A DNA stretch of 64,000 nucleotides from Ephemerocybe angulata. Taxonomy: Eukaryota > Basidiomycota > Agaricomycetes > Agaricales > Psathyrellaceae. The translations under genes were made by a program, and so were the position numbers. The notes below the pieces were generated by a model. The model had not been told where the DNA came from. It searched no databases and saw nothing but the letters and a program-made list of their open reading frames with translations. The stretch is from positions 496,001-560,000 of the forward strand of contig JAACJK010000166.1 in the NCBI GenBank assembly GCA_013368325.1. Direction: 5' to 3'. This document shows positions 23,566 to 36,515 of this stretch, piece by piece (position 1 is the first letter of the stretch; every line of letters starts with the position of its first letter).

Positions 23566-25216
23566 ATGCCTCCCCGTCGAGCAGCGTCTCCTGTCGCTTC
23601 CTCTCGAGCCCCTTCCCCTATCATCGAGGATGATGAGGTAAGAGCAGACAAGCCAAGGTCGGGACTCACTCCTCACCACCGCATATAGCCAAGCTTCGAT
23701 ACTGTTGATGAGCTTCAGAGACATGTAGGCTGCTTCTGATCTTTGTCTTGTCCCCCCTAATAACTCATCTCAAGGGCATAAATGTTCAAGATATAACCAA
23801 ACTCAAGGTGCGCTCTTACTTCCCTACTCACCCGCATACACCTCCTTATAATTGCCAGTCTGCTGCCATCAATACAATCTGCGGTGTTATCATGACCACT
23901 CGCAGGCAAATGTTAAAAATCAAGGTATGTCCCATTCATAAAGGGCTGTTGCTGCATTTCCAGACGCATATACCCAGGGTATGTCGGAGGCGAAAGTCGA
24001 GAAGATCAAGGAGGCCGCTCAAAAGATTTCCGTGAGTCTCTCTCAGCCTCACTCGCCTACTGCCAGCCCAAATCGTTCCAGGGGTCGGCCTTCTCGACGG
24101 GAGTCGAGGTCGCGGATAAACGAAAAAAAGTCATCGCCATTAGCACTGGCAGCAAGATCGTCGATGGCATGCTGGGAGGTACGCATATACAGTCCACGCC
24201 AAAGGCTCGTCCCCTCACATGCGCTCAAAGGTGGAATCATGTCACAATCCATAACTGAGGGTACGTGTTTCACTCTTCTTCCTGGGCATCTACTGAAATG
24301 TGACCAGTGTATGGCGAGTATCGTACCGGAAAGACGCAACTTGGGCACACTATGAGCGTTGTTGCCCAGCTTCCTGCAGAATTCGGAGGGGCGTCTGGGA
24401 AGGTCGCATACATCGACACGGAGGGCACGTTTCGGCCAGATCGTATTCGTTCCATTGCAGAACGGTTTGGCGTGGACGGAAATATGGCATTGGAGAATAT
24501 TCTTTATGGTGTTTACCATTTGATTACAGTGCTCATCGCTTGCTCGTGCTTATTTCGGACGCAGCTCGCGCTTTCAACAGTGAACACCAGATGGAGCTCA
24601 TCAACGAGTGCTCCGCCCGCTTTGCTGAAGACAAAGACTTTCGGTTGCTTGTACGTCGGGCTGTTCGTATGCCTTTCGATGCGTGATTGACCATTTCCTA
24701 GATAATCGACAGTATCATGGCTCTCTTCCGCGTCGACTACTCCGGAAGAGGAGAGCTCAGCGAGCGCCAACAGAAGCTGGCCCAGATGCTTTCGAAGCTT
24801 TCCAAGATATCCGAAGAGTACAATGTAAGCTTGACCGGTACGCATTGCGCATATGAAGCTAACAAAACGGTAGATCGTGGTTCTCATGACGAACCAGGTT
24901 CAGTGTGAGTCCTCCCATTCATGCTGCTTTACGCATGTGCCGACGTTCTTCAAGCGGATCCGGGAGCCACCATGACGTTTGTGGCAGGAGGCGCCCTCAA
25001 GCCCATTGGGGGACATATCCTCTCTCATGCTTCGGCAACTAGGATATTTCTGAGGAAAGGTGCAAACTGGTCCACCGTTATTAGTGCCTGAATCGAACTA
25101 ACTGATGGATTCTAGGTCGAGCTGAGGAAAGGGTTGCGAAACTCGTCGACAGTCCTGACAAGCCAGAAAGCGAGGCTTCTTACAAGCTTGACGAAGGCGG
25201 CTGGGCCGATGTTTGA
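23566..25216 (+). CDS. DMC1: Meiotic recombinase DMC1 (LIM15)
   Basis: RecA-family strand-exchange protein of meiosis. About ten short exons join to roughly 340 residues. The N-terminal helix-hairpin-helix region reads [20 protein letters not shown] and [14 protein letters not shown]. The ATPase core has [17 protein letters not shown], Walker [26 protein letters not shown], and Walker [16 protein letters not shown] followed by [12 protein letters not shown]. The choice of DMC1 over RAD51 rests on the L2 region, SDPGATMTF...KPIGGHIL, and the [16 protein letters not shown] end, which follow DMC1. Several 5' exons are only 30-60 nt. Presence of DMC1 indicates a lineage with meiosis. Confidence 0.93.
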
Positions 25217-25518
25217 GGGACCTGCTTGCATTTGAACGATGTGTTGGACATATTGAATGGCGAGACGATGAGTATAGCATTATAACACTATGATAGTCAC
25301 CAGCGCTTGCGTGGCATAATTGTACTTTTAACTTCGAGGCCCAAATAGCGTCTGAAAAGAATTGAATTCGCCGTGGTGCACGTTGAAAGGCATACGATGT
25401 AGGAAGCTTCCACAGCACGACATTGCCGCAGTAGGCCAGTATGAGTCGTAGGGCCTGGATGTTGGCGACTGCTGGAGGTAATGGATATGAAAAAGTGGAA
25501 GGGCGTCAAGAAACCCCG
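25217..25518. other. Convergent intergenic region between DMC1 and RPB6
   Basis: About 300 bp between two stop codons; holds the facing 3' UTRs. Nothing else recognised. Confidence 0.4.
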
Positions 25519-26177
25519 TCAGTCGGAGATAAGGTCGGACACCCTCCAGTCCTCGAAGCTGCCGTCTGGGAGGTATCTTCGAATGACCAGAGGTATCTTC
25601 TTTTGTGACAGCTCCTTGATCGCGATCTGGAGAGCATCTGTCTCGCCATCCAGGGGAACCAGGACAGGTGCGTTCATACTGCAAGAAGTGTTGAGAAATG
25701 CCCAGACGGAATGACTGGACACGGAGGAGCGCACCTAATCTGTAGAGCCCGAGTTCCCAATATCCGAGCTCGCTCGTATTTGGTGAGGTAGGGGGTGGTC
25801 ACCTTGACCGCATTTGATTCGGCTCCAGCACCAGTGGTGGCCGCTGCTCCGGAAGGGTCGCCATTGGCCATTTCTTGGTCCTGGCCGTGAATGCCATTGG
25901 GCTGTCCAGCTTCGCCCTCGCCTTCACCTTGGCCTTCGGCTTCGGCTTCTTGATTCAGGAGGTCATAGCCTTCGTCCTATGAGCAGGTACGACACGATCA
26001 GTCGGTAGTTTGGCGCCGGGGGAAAGGTTTGACACGCACAAAGGTATCTTCGTTAAAACTATTGTTCAAGAGTGGGGTGAATTTCAAGCAAAAGGACAGC
26101 CTGTTACTATCCTACCTTGGTCCTCCATAGTCATAGTCATCGCCTCCTCCACCTCCTCCGTATTCGTCGTCGGACAT
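25519..26177 (-). CDS. RPB6: RNA polymerase I, II and III shared subunit RPB6 (ABC23)
   Basis: Small subunit common to all three nuclear RNA polymerases; the bacterial counterpart is omega. The N-terminal tail begins [18 protein letters not shown] and is acidic, as in all RPB6 proteins. The conserved core starts at [20 protein letters not shown], is interrupted by an intron, and continues [36 protein letters not shown] and [10 protein letters not shown]. The length of about 150 residues is usual. Four exons. The start at 26177 is the only one that gives the acidic leader. Confidence 0.95.
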
Positions 26178-27144
26178 TGCTTAACTCGTTTGAATAGACG
26201 AAGTCAACAGCCAAGGGTCACATTTTTGGCGGAGCTGGCTTGACCCAACAAGGAAGAGAGTCACTGCGGAGTTTAAATTATCATTGTGGTCACGAGGGTG
26301 TGATGCGTCTTGAGCTCCACCACCTCGGCAGCGAGACGCCATGTTCAAGCTGTCTTTCGCAAGATTTCCCTCGAATCTATGGTTAATTCAGGCAATCTGG
26401 CTGCATTCTGGTACCCACTTTCCGCGGACTATTCTCCCGCGATGCTTGGAACAGCCCCTTTAGGCGCCAGTGCGATTGACGCTGCTTCGTCTGCAGCTCT
26501 GGGCGTTCTTGTGACGCACCCCGTTCTATCTCTGCTGCAGAAATGTCAGGGGAGCGCTTCTTCTGATAGAAGCTGGTTGGAGTCGCTGGGTAGGATGCCG
26601 GCGCCCCCGGCAGCGCTCAAGCTGAACTCGACTGAACTACTCCTTTTTTCTTGCGCATTGGCCCACGATACCAGGCTCACATATCCGCTCTCTGCCTCCT
26701 GTGGATACAACCAGCCACCCCCATTATACTCTCAGTGCGCATTCAGGTAAAGGAACGAGATCCTCTCCCAACCAAAAATGGTCGTCTGGCATGACAGGAA
26801 ACCAACCAGGGGCATCTGATGTGATCTTCGCATACCCTCATCTCCCTCCAGGGTTTCTGCATGGTGGACTGCCAGAGCAGCGCGTCGGGCGCGATTGAAC
26901 GTTGCTGGGGGCGGGCCCTTCGCCTCGACTTCCGATATAATCGATTATAATTTGTGTTATCTTCCATAAATAATTGCGTCAGCACTTCCTCTGATCGTCT
27001 AGGCAATTATTTAATAATTCCTAGATCACTCTACAAGTTGAACATCGTTCCCCAGTCGCTCTCTGTTCTTGCCCACCACTCGGACCTCGCCGCCCTCAAC
27101 GGCGACGTTGCATCTCTCGCACTATCCAACAGACCTCATTCCTC
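26178..27144. other. Intergenic region between RPB6 and the two-RRM gene
   Basis: Nearly 1 kb between divergent start codons. It should contain both promoters and 5' UTRs. A 146-codon plus-strand frame at 26310 starts with TTG, its first ATG is internal near 26380, and its residues resemble no family, so it is not called. AT-rich sequence lies at about 26935-27025. Confidence 0.35.
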
Positions 27145-30100
27145 ATGGAAGCGAACTCTTTCGTACCTGGCCAGTCCTGGGGACCGCCTCCCAATTCTCA
27201 TGGTCCTACCTCAGCGGATGTGCCTCCTAGTCAGGACGCTATATCACCAGCCTCCCCCTCGCCCAGCGAGAAAGCAGAAGATAAGCCGTCTCACGATGCC
27301 AGCATCTTCGTTGGAAGGTAAGCCAGTTAGTTCCCAGTCATCATCTAACTCCATATTGAGGATCGCCTTTCTAGCTTGCCGTGCAATATTGACCAAGTGG
27401 AACTAACAAAGCAGCTCACGGAGCATCTCTCCGAATATGCAGAGGTCAAGAGTATCAAGGTCGTTCGCGACTCCAAGGGCGGGATATGCGCCTTCGTTCA
27501 GTGCGAGGTTAGTCGGGCTTTCTCTCTGCATAGACATCCCGTTAAGCCAATCGCCTTTACCAGAATGCCGAGGCAGCCTCCAACCTCATCCAAATTCTCC
27601 ACGCGGAGAAGCCCAAGCCATTCATGGGCCGTATCTTGCGGTTCGAACCGGCGAGAGCGTTTCGAACCCTATTGATATCCTATCGGTAAATTACCATTGT
27701 ATCTTCCGCTGGTGTCGCTCCTGACGCACTTCACCAGGGCACCGACATATGCGATGAACGAACCTGCTTTGGGGCGGGTTAATACCATGCAGTCGGTCCA
27801 CACAATGGATCTACCGACAACGATGCGCATCTGGAAGGCGAAGGGGGCACGGTTAGTATCGACAACTCCCACATGTGATCCACCCTCATCTTTTCAACAG
27901 CTTCCATAACATAGCTTATAATGTGGACGCGATTGAAGCAGATAACCATGGAAAGTCCGATGGCGATTCGAGCTCGGACGCCCACAACCTTCTGTTGCAG
28001 CCATTGGCCTTCGATGAGGAGGTGAGATCTCCAACTACCCCTGACGGCCTGTAGACAATAATTGAAAATATCGCGCAAAGACTATCAAAACAATGGCCTG
28101 CTACTTTGGTCGTATTGAAAAGATATCGGCCTTCCAACCGAACGTTACGCGCCCAGGTTAGCTTTATGCGGCGTGTCTATCTTGTGACTTTGTAGCTTAT
28201 ATCCCATGCTTAAGATGAAGGTCCGTTTGACGAAGGTTCGACGCCATACCCTCCTCCGCACGATGCACCTCGATCTTTGTCCATGGACACGGGCTGTTGG
28301 GAGGTAAAATGGGATTTTCGAGACGATTGTGTTTCTGCTTTAATGGTAAGCGCCGAAAAAGAATTGGTGTGGTTCATTGTCACTAATATGCGCCACGTTA
28401 ATAGGCCTTGAGACGAGTGCCTCACCTGACCGTAACATGGGCGCACCAGCCTTCCTACTCGGGTTGGGAATGTCGCTACACGAATTACAGTCACTTTCCG
28501 CAGGCCACACAACCCACATATATGCTAAACCCGCCTTTCCCATCGTCCTCTTCCTTCCCAGTTCCTGCTTCTTTCTATCCTTCCTCGGAGACAAACTCCC
28601 CTGCCAATCTGCACCCCAGCACACCCCGAAATGGCAACGATAGTTCCAGTCATGAGGAGTTCACCAAGAACGGGACCACACATTCATCACAGCCCATGAT
28701 AGACCATCGTGCGCGAATTCAACCTGAACATCCGAGCGGATGGAATATATGGCGGCCATCGGCTGTCGCTGGGTAAGTAATTTAACATGTCCATTCCGCA
28801 TCCTAACTCACAGCTGAAAAGTCCAACGTTCGTTTCTCTAAGCCCTTACTCAACGCCTCAAACCTATCAAGCTATCTCTCATCCTGAGACGCCTTCAACC
28901 CCAAGAACCCCGAGCTCAGTTTACCCTCTGACTCCGACTAGCTGCACGGAAGAGGATAGACCATATGCCCAACCGCACCCCGATCCAAGTTTGACCCATG
29001 GTGATTCGCAGGGAAGCATCGACCCAATGAGCCTATTCGTTGGTGGCCTGGAGGTTCTCGGTCCTTCAGCGTGGGACGAAGAGAGGGTGCGCCAGCACTT
29101 TGGTAAGTATGGCGGGCTGCAACATGTAAAGTTCGTCAAACCATGTACGCGCTATTTCGCTCCTCGGTATCTGCCAGTGCTGACTTCAATGCAGTCAATG
29201 CAATTACGGGGTTCGCTTTCCTGAAATTTGACAACGTCGACGGGCCGGCGCGTGCAGTTCTCGAGGAGGTGCGTAGATTTGGTGTTACCTCGTTTACTGG
29301 ACCCTAATATAGTGGCGTATTCCAGCACAACCGCGTCTGTGGTAATCACGTCCTCAGAGTCAGACTTCGAGATTGCAACCCTCCTCGTAACACTTGGAAA
29401 CAAGGGCGCGGGCGCGGGAGTCGACTGTTCCACCACAATGGGCCAGCATATCGAAAGTTTCACTTCGTGGACAGGTTTGAATTCAAGCCACATCTCCAGA
29501 ATCTGAATGTCACCGCCGTTGAGGGTCGAAGTGCCAACCCTCCTACTGCCACCGACGAAAGACCTCTCTCGCGCGTGTCTGACTCATGCCCCAGCACGGA
29601 CGGCCAAACCCTGCACGATGATAGCCCATCTCCTTCGCCTTCTGGCTCGGAGAGGTCTCAAGATAGTTCCTCTTCGTTGGAAGTGACACCACCGGAACCG
29701 CCTCAGAGATACCGAGAATGGTACGACGACTTGGAACCGACCTCCGGTTCATCCCCCAACGCCCTGCCCGTCTCTCCGTCAATGGCAGTTTTCCCTCCTC
29801 CATACCCATACGTCTTTCACAACGTCCCATTCTATGGGCAACATCCCTGGGTACAGCCTTATATGCACCACCAAGCCGCGTACCCGATGCCATTCTACAA
29901 CCCTTACCCTATCTATCCGCCAGTGATGCATGCCGCCAACCACGCCGCGCCACCGACGGCAGACCAGCGAGCACCAGTGCCGACATGGGCTCCCCAAAGT
30001 ATGGTATATCCTGTGAGTAAACTTCCAATTTTCCCCTGCTTCATTCGCTGATGTTCGGCCTCCAGCCACCGTACTACGGAGTACCGGGCGCTTCTCGTTC

Positions 30101-30671
30101 TGCAACTGAAGACAACAGGTCCACCCCTCCGCCCCCCCACACCCACGCGACAAGCGATGTGGATGCTACTTACCAACCAAGTGGCTTGACTCAGAGCCCT
30201 TCCCCAGCCCAGGCGACCTCGACGAAGGCCATTTCGCCCTCCGAGTCGAACCAGAGCTCACGCACTCATACGGTCTTTCTGCCACCCAACGGAGCTCTGG
30301 GTGGACACCCTCATCCATATCTCCAACCGCAGGCGCCGCCACCGTGGAATGGAGGCATTCCTCCGATGGCCGCTGCCCCTCCTCACGCTCACGTTCCCAT
30401 GCACCCTCCCCCGTGGCTACCCAATGCTGGGCCCCACAGGTTCCCTGACAACGCTCACCAGATGCCGCGCGATCCTTCCAACCGCAAACGCCAAAATTTT
30501 AAACGCGACGGGCAGCAGGGGTTTCATGGAGGGAATCGAAACCAGCAATTTCGTGCTCAGAACAACCGCATCAACGTGAACCAAGGCCCGGCTCTCCCAC
30601 TACCGCAGCTGCAAGGACAGCCTGCTAACTCCCCTTCGGCCAAGGGGATCCAGCCACCAGTCTGGATCTAG
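27145..30671 (+). CDS. RNA-binding protein with RRM domains and a low-complexity tail
   Basis: A multi-exon gene of roughly 870 residues. The first RRM starts ASIFVGSLPCNIDQVELTKQ and has the RNP1-like block GGICAFVQCE with ENAEAASNLIQIL after it. A second, divergent region carries ACYFGRIEKISAFQPN and a CWEVKWDFRDDC strand. A further clear RRM has RNP2 SLFVGGLEVL, FGKYGGLQHVKFVKP and RNP1 ITGFAFLKFDN. The rest is Pro/Ser/Tyr-rich, with a Tyr/Pro/His-rich stretch near 29,800-30,000 and an RQNFKRDGQQGFHGGNRNQQ end. This layout suits a cytoplasmic or shuttling mRNA regulator (for example of the fungal Nrd1/Msa group), but orthology is not proved. Start at 27145 gives MEANSFVPGQSWGPPP. Confidence 0.82.
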
Positions 30672-32029
30672 GTGACGACCAATGACGACTCTTTTCTTGC
30701 GACTTCGATAGATATATCTTGGGAGACAACGAAGGGGGGATGGTGTCGGATGGTGAGGATCGAATTCTGTATCCTGAGAATGAAATAGGTACCCATGTCT
30801 ACATACCCAGTCTACAGAACAACGAGACGACGTGTGAAAACTACTGAAATTCTCGGTGGCACGACCTTCGTTTTCGGGTGTGGTAGACCACTTGCGAGTT
30901 CAGGGCTTGGACACCTCATCTGAGTCGTCTCAGGCAATAATCGAACGGATTGACATGACAGATCCCACGATTGTCTGCTGCGACTTTCGGGCAAGGGTCA
31001 CTTGGGATTCGGGAACGTCTCGGCGCCTATGTCAGCGGCTAATTACATATTACCTAATCATGCAATGTCCGATGGGCGCTATTGAAGTGCTAACGGAGGC
31101 GAGATCGCGACATTTTAGAGGTCAAATTATGCATGCCTCCAGGAGATTGATTGCACATAGTTACGTTTACATTCAACAACATTCAGAACACGGAAGAAGA
31201 AAGGATTTGACTTTGGCGTCAAGTTCATATGGGTGGGTGGGTATACTGCGTCGATGCGAAATTATGCTCAGTTTATATATGTCCGTTGAGCGAGAACGGA
31301 GAAGTGAAGTGGGAAGAAAGAAGTCGAAGAACGCGATGCGATGGGTGGAATGCGAAGGACGGAAGGCTGGATGGATGTGCGAGGGAAGGTATGAACGTGG
31401 AGACGAAGATGATTAACTGGCGATGGATGAATGGGTGGATGTATGGAATGTACGATGGGATGATATGAAGGGGAAGGTCGATTGGATGGGTGGGCCTGGA
31501 TCGCAGATATTAATGGGAAGGTGAAGAAGGCAATAAAGTAGCGTAGGTGGTATGGTATATGAGTATGATGATCGTGGTGATGGGTTACACAGCAGTCCGT
31601 CGTTCGGTCGTGGGTGGAGTCGTGGAGGGGCGGTCGTTGCATATGGAGCGAAAAGCTAGAATTGAGAAGTTTTATGAATACTCGAACGTGCATGCATGGG
31701 TGCATCATGAATACGCACTGCATAGATAGGATGGTTGCACTTTCTCACAGCTGGGTTCGTAAAAGGGGCGTGGTGATGCGTGCGTGTGTGCGTAACAGAC
31801 AAAAGGCAAGACGTAGAACGGATACTATACTCGATAGCGAATTTGAAAGGCAAGATAGAATGCGGGTGAAATGGTTGGAGCGGGCGTGAAAGTGTTCATG
31901 AAGAAGTCGAAGGGCCTCAAGAATTCGGTGGCTAAAAACAGATTGAGGGTGGGTCCGCATTAGCAGGGTCGTTAGTTTCAGGTATAGAATTTACTCACCC
32001 GAGACCAGAGTCGAACGAGGCGGCGGCTT
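30672..32029. other. Long convergent intergenic region with a degenerate GATGG-rich stretch
   Basis: About 1.36 kb between two stop codons. The part from about 31,340 to 31,640 is purine-rich on the plus strand, with many GGATGG, GATGGAT and GGTGG words. The open frames over it begin with non-ATG codons, change composition along their length and match nothing, so I regard the segment as non-coding (3' UTRs plus simple-sequence DNA). Confidence 0.45.
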
Positions 32030-33641
32030 TTATCGTTTGTCCCCGGTCGTCCAGGAAAGGTAGACGCTCCCGACGCCGGCAATAAATACCTTGGCACGGA
32101 TGCGACATACCTATCAATTGAATTAGTTCGAGACTCGAGGCTGGAAACGCGCTGAGAGTGTTACGTACCGTATCGGCCACATCTGGGCGACGAAAGTCAA
32201 TGTGTAGGTCTCCGTTGGCAACACGTGTGATCTGTCGGATTTCGCCAAAGGTCTGGAAGGACTCGAGTTAGAACGGGATACGGATTGGGACAAGACAAGG
32301 GAAGCACACACCTCGCACCATCGCTTCACCCCCTCGAATTTGCGCGTCTCGTGCACACCCACGCCGCTGATGACCAGACGCTTCCTCTTCTTTTGGTGCT
32401 TGGAGCCCAGCGATCCAAAGCTCACACGGGAAAAGGAGGCGGTCGAGGAGAAGCTGATAGAGGAACGTGCCGATTCTCGCTTCGGGGGAGGGGGAACGTA
32501 AACATCAAGATCTTCCTCATCGTCGAGAAGATTGTCGTACTGTCCCCCTGGCTTTGGCGCGAAGGGCACACGGCGGGGTAGTGTTGAGTCACCGCCCGTC
32601 GAAAAGCAGCTGGTGGAGGAGGGGCCCTCTTCGTTGATATCATGGAAGTTGGGGCGCGAGGGCGAGCATATCGAGCTGGACGGTGTCGAGGGGCTGTGAG
32701 ACTTGAAGATGCTCAGACTGGAACGGTTCTTGGACCGGATGGACTCGAGAAAGGAGGGTCGTGAGGGCGTAAGAGGCATGTCGCTGTCGGCGCTAGTTGC
32801 TGTTTGGGATGCGCTCGGCGTGCCCGAGATGCAGGTGTCCCCAGAGGATAGACTTGGTCGTGGCGGGGTATAGGTCGTGTCTAAGGGTGGTATGATCGAG
32901 GCCTGGGATGAATGGGAGAAATGGCCCAGGATGGTAGGGCGCCATTTTGAAGAGGGCGTTGGGGATTTAGGAGTTGGGGAAACGGGCATGTGAAGAGTCG
33001 ACAGGCTGGCGGAACGTGTGTGGGTGGAAGGGGGAGCGGTATCTGGGGTTGGCAGGGTACAAGTACTCTGGCGAGAAGCGCGAGTAAATATTGACAGGCG
33101 AGATGACGTGCGGGGCGAAGGCGTCGTGGGGGTGTCATCGGGGGCACTAGTAAGGCCAATGGGGTAGCGACTTGCTCGAAATGAAAGATTAAGGTTACGA
33201 AAGGTTGAGGAGGTAACACGGCCTTTAGCTTGTTTACCAGTCGCACGAGTCTCGTCCTAGAACGCCGGTCGGTCAGCGACGCCGCGGCCAGAGCGCGATG
33301 CACAAACTCACCTGGGGCGTCCCCATGACCAGGGTCGCGTCGGGGAGGTCGTCGTCGTCAACGATGTCGTAGCTGTACAGCGAGTCGCCCTCGTCGAGCG
33401 CGAGCTTGCTCAAGTCTGGGTACGCGAGGAAAGCGTGCTGCGGTGTGCCAGCGCGTGGCGGGGTGGCTGGGGCGAGTTCGCTGATATCCTCGAGCTCGGC
33501 GGGGGCGGGTTCGAGCTCGCTGTGCTGCTCCTGGATCCACTGACGCAGCAGGCTGGACGGGCGTTGGCGGGGGGCAAGTCGCTGAGGAGGAAGGGCGTGG
33601 AAGGGGTCCTCGTCGGGGGAGGTGTAGGGAAGGTCGTCCAT
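32030..33641 (-). CDS. Ser/Pro-rich protein with an RRM-like C-terminal region
   Basis: About four exons. The N-terminus from the ATG at 33641 reads MDDLPYTSPDEDPFHALPP, then an acidic block (DSLYSYDIVDDDDLPDATL). A long disordered Ser/Thr/Pro region follows. The C-terminal 80 residues look folded: KRLVISGVGVHETRKFEGVK with RWCETFGEIRQITR, NGDLHIDFRRPDVAD and VCRIRAKVFIAGVGSVYLSW. The beta-alpha-beta spacing (strand GVGV, helix around KRWCETFG, strand DLHIDF) is like an RRM without the aromatic RNP residues. Probably a regulator specific to basidiomycetes; function unknown. An upstream in-frame extension to 33695 is possible but lacks support. Confidence 0.65.
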
Positions 33642-33779
33642 GGGGAGAAGGAAGGAGTCGCGGATTAGAAGGACATGGATGCAGGCAGAGACCATTTGAA
33701 CGCGCTACATTCAACAATCCATACGACTTCCTTTTCGGGCACCAACTTTCAGAAAACGAGGCAGAATTTACGTGACATA

Positions 33780-34705
33780 TCAGGTTTGCTTCGATACACC
33801 CTCTATCACGCCCCTAACTATCCCCAAGAACAGCCCTGCACTCGCCGTCTTCTGGTATCGTCCCAGGAGTCCAAACTTTGTGTCAACGTCGCCGCCGTCG
33901 CCGTCTCCACCGCCGTCCAGCAGCGTCACAAGCTCCGTGTCCACGGGCAGGCTCCCCAGGAATCCAATAGACTCCCGCTTCGCCATCTCTTCTCCACCCC
34001 CGGTCGAGAACACGTTGCTCACCTCGCCACAGCAGGGGCAGGCATACCCACTCATGTTCTCGATCAGCCCCACCACAGGCAGATTCACAGCCCGTGTAAA
34101 CGACAGGCACTTTATTACATCCATCAGCGCGACCGCCTGCGGTGTCGTAACGACGACCGCACTCAGTCGCGAATGCACCCCAGCGAGGTGCTCCATCAGC
34201 GAGAGGTGCTCGTCCGAGGTCCCTATAGATCCAGATTAATGCGTCGTTCGCTATCACCGCAGCAACAGTCAACCCTCTACCCACCAGGCGGCGTATCTAT
34301 CACCAGATAGTCCAGATCCCCCCATCTCACATCGCTCAAAAACTGCCTGATCATCCCATTCTTCTTCGGCCCCCTCCAAACCACGGAATCGCCCTTCTTC
34401 TTCAGGAGAAACCCTACGCTCATGCATGCCAATCGAGCCCCGGCACCATCGGCGTAGACAGGCACCCACCCGCTAGTGCTTTGATGTACTCCTTGATCGT
34501 CGACTCCCAGCATTCGAGGGATCGAGGGCCCCGTCAGATCCACATCCAACACCCCAACTCGTGCGCTGGGAGAAGACCCGTACAGGCTGAGCGCAAGCTG
34601 CGCCGTGACCGACGATTTCCCCACTCCCCCCTTCCCCGAAAGCACGAGGATGATATGCTTTACTGACTGCAGGCGCTTCGTGACGGCTGTTTCTTGTGTT
34701 GCCAT
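33780..34705 (-). CDS. CFD1: Cytosolic Fe-S cluster assembly factor CFD1 (NUBP2)
   Basis: P-loop NTPase that with NBP35 forms the scaffold of the cytosolic iron-sulphur assembly pathway. The start at 34705 gives [20 protein letters not shown] followed by the deviant Walker [16 protein letters not shown], then [35 protein letters not shown] across the single intron, [11 protein letters not shown] and [12 protein letters not shown]. The C-x2-C pair here (CPCC) holds the bridging cluster between subunits; relatives usually have CPHC, so the third residue is an extra Cys. It lacks the N-terminal four-Cys ferredoxin-like part of NBP35, which fixes the choice of CFD1. About 290 residues, normal length. 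Confidence 0.93.
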
Positions 34706-34889
34706 CGTGGGTTTAGAAGTGGAAGACGAGTTTGCATTCAGTGGTATAACGAGCAGGTAAATGAGCAAGGATGAGTAATCAGATTACTAGTTAGGGGTCT
34801 AGCCGAAAGTGGGGCGCCAAAGAAAGCCCGGCGGCTGTCTCCCCTCCTCAATAATAGTGGCGGTGGGCCTAACAGTCGGCCTTCGTCCT

Positions 34890-36367
34890 CTATACTTTCA
34901 GAAGCTCGGGAGATACGTTCTCCACGGACCATTAACCTATTGTTCCACGTTCTAGAATACGGCCATAAACTCACCAATTTACATAGCCGCGCGACCAGGC
35001 CCGCTAGCTGGATCAGTGTGCCGACTCCCTCCAATATCCGCATGTGAGTAAAGCCAATTTCCTATTCGTGCCAAAAGTCAAATTCGCATTTCGGTTGCGC
35101 CTGGAGTAATAAACCTGGAACAGACCTTGATGTACTCTAGTTTCGTGTATTCCGGCATTCTGTAACAAGACGTCAATTAGGGTGTCCACTTATACCACAA
35201 TGAAAAACCTTGACATACTCATCAAATGTTTTTGCCACCCTGAACAGAGTGACAACGATATCCACCGCACTATACCCTTGACCCCAAAGCTCATGCAGCT
35301 TCTCGAGCGCCGTATCGACGTCGCTCTTCAAGCAGGAACGGATGATAGTCTGCACGATAATGGGGTGCGGCTGATCACACACTTTAAAGACGTTGTCCCC
35401 GGAGATGAAGCCGAACCCAGAGTGCGTTGACTGCAGGTTGTTGATAGCCTGTCGCATATCCCCCTCCGCCGTGAAAATGAGCGCGGTAAGCCCATCGTCG
35501 TTGTATTGTACCTGGGCCCCATTCAGTAAAGCGTCAGGGCACAGATATAGATGACATTGCTATCGCACCTTTTCCATCTCGCAAATCTCCAATAGCCGTT
35601 TCAACACCTCCTGATCGCGCAGCTTTGCATATCGAAGGATAGCACAGCGGGACTGGATGGGCTCGATGATCTTGTTGCTCATATTGCACGCCAGGCAGAA
35701 TCGCGTCGTGTTTGAGAAGATCTCCATTGTCCTCCTCAGGGCTTGTTGGGCACCAGGCGTCATGCTACCAGTAGTGTAAGGGATGGGGCGCAGAGTACCG
35801 TTGGTGGAGCTAGCCTACCTGTCTGCTTCGTCGAGGATGATGATCTTGTGTCTGCCTGGCGGTAGTGTAACCTTCTTCTGCGCGAAGGCTTTGATTTTGT
35901 TTCGGACGACGTCAATACCACTATGAATCGACGCTAAATGACCTTTCCTGCATCAAAGGGGTGACTGGGCGTACCGTTCATCTGAGGCATTGAGTTCCAA
36001 GACACCTTCCTTGTAGGCGTCTCCGAGCAGCTGGTGGGCCAAGCAATGTATACTTGTCGTTTTACCGATACCCGGCATGCCCTGCAACAGGATTCAGTGC
36101 ACGCTAGAGAAGTAAGGCAGACCCAGACGTACGGAGATGATTATGTGTGGACAGTTCCCCTCCCGAGCGATGACCTTGAGCCTATCAATCGTATCCTCAT
36201 TTCCAACAACATCGTCCAGCACGTTCGGTCGATACTTTTCTACCCTGCGTCAAGGTTCAGACGATCCCAATCCTGCATGAAACAGCGTGAGCTCACCATG
36301 GCAGCTCGTACGCAATCTCAGTTGCGCCGTTCGCAGCCTTGCCTTTGTTGGACGACGAAGAGGCCAT
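34890..36367 (-). CDS. RFC2: Replication factor C small subunit RFC2 (yeast Rfc4 type)
   Basis: AAA+ clamp-loader subunit that loads PCNA. Exon 1 from the ATG at 36367 reads [14 protein letters not shown], then [20 protein letters not shown]. Walker A is [10 protein letters not shown], followed by [20 protein letters not shown], Walker [19 protein letters not shown], sensor 1 [13 protein letters not shown] and the arginine-finger motif IEPIQSRCA. The C-terminal collar contains [31 protein letters not shown]-like text and [16 protein letters not shown]. These follow human RFC2 / yeast Rfc4 closely. About eight exons. The last few residues are uncertain: I take a final small exon ending at 34890, but splicing after ARLCKL could differ. 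Confidence 0.92.
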
Positions 36368-36515
36368 GGCGAGAACAGATGAAGGTTCAGAAAACGCGTC
36401 GCGTCACGGTGTGTTCGGCTCCAATTGTCGCGATGTTTGGCGCCGATCCCCAATCCAAATACGAATTCAGGGCGGCGGTCGAGGCTCGAGGCTGGATTCA
36501 CTCGATCCTACTGCC

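Noticed and set aside
26310..26750. 146-codon plus-strand open frame between RPB6 and the RRM gene
   Set aside because: It starts with TTG, the first ATG is internal, and the sequence resembles no protein family.
30856..31416. 186-codon open frame after the RRM gene
   Set aside because: It begins with GTG, composition shifts from ordinary to simple repeat, and no motif is present.
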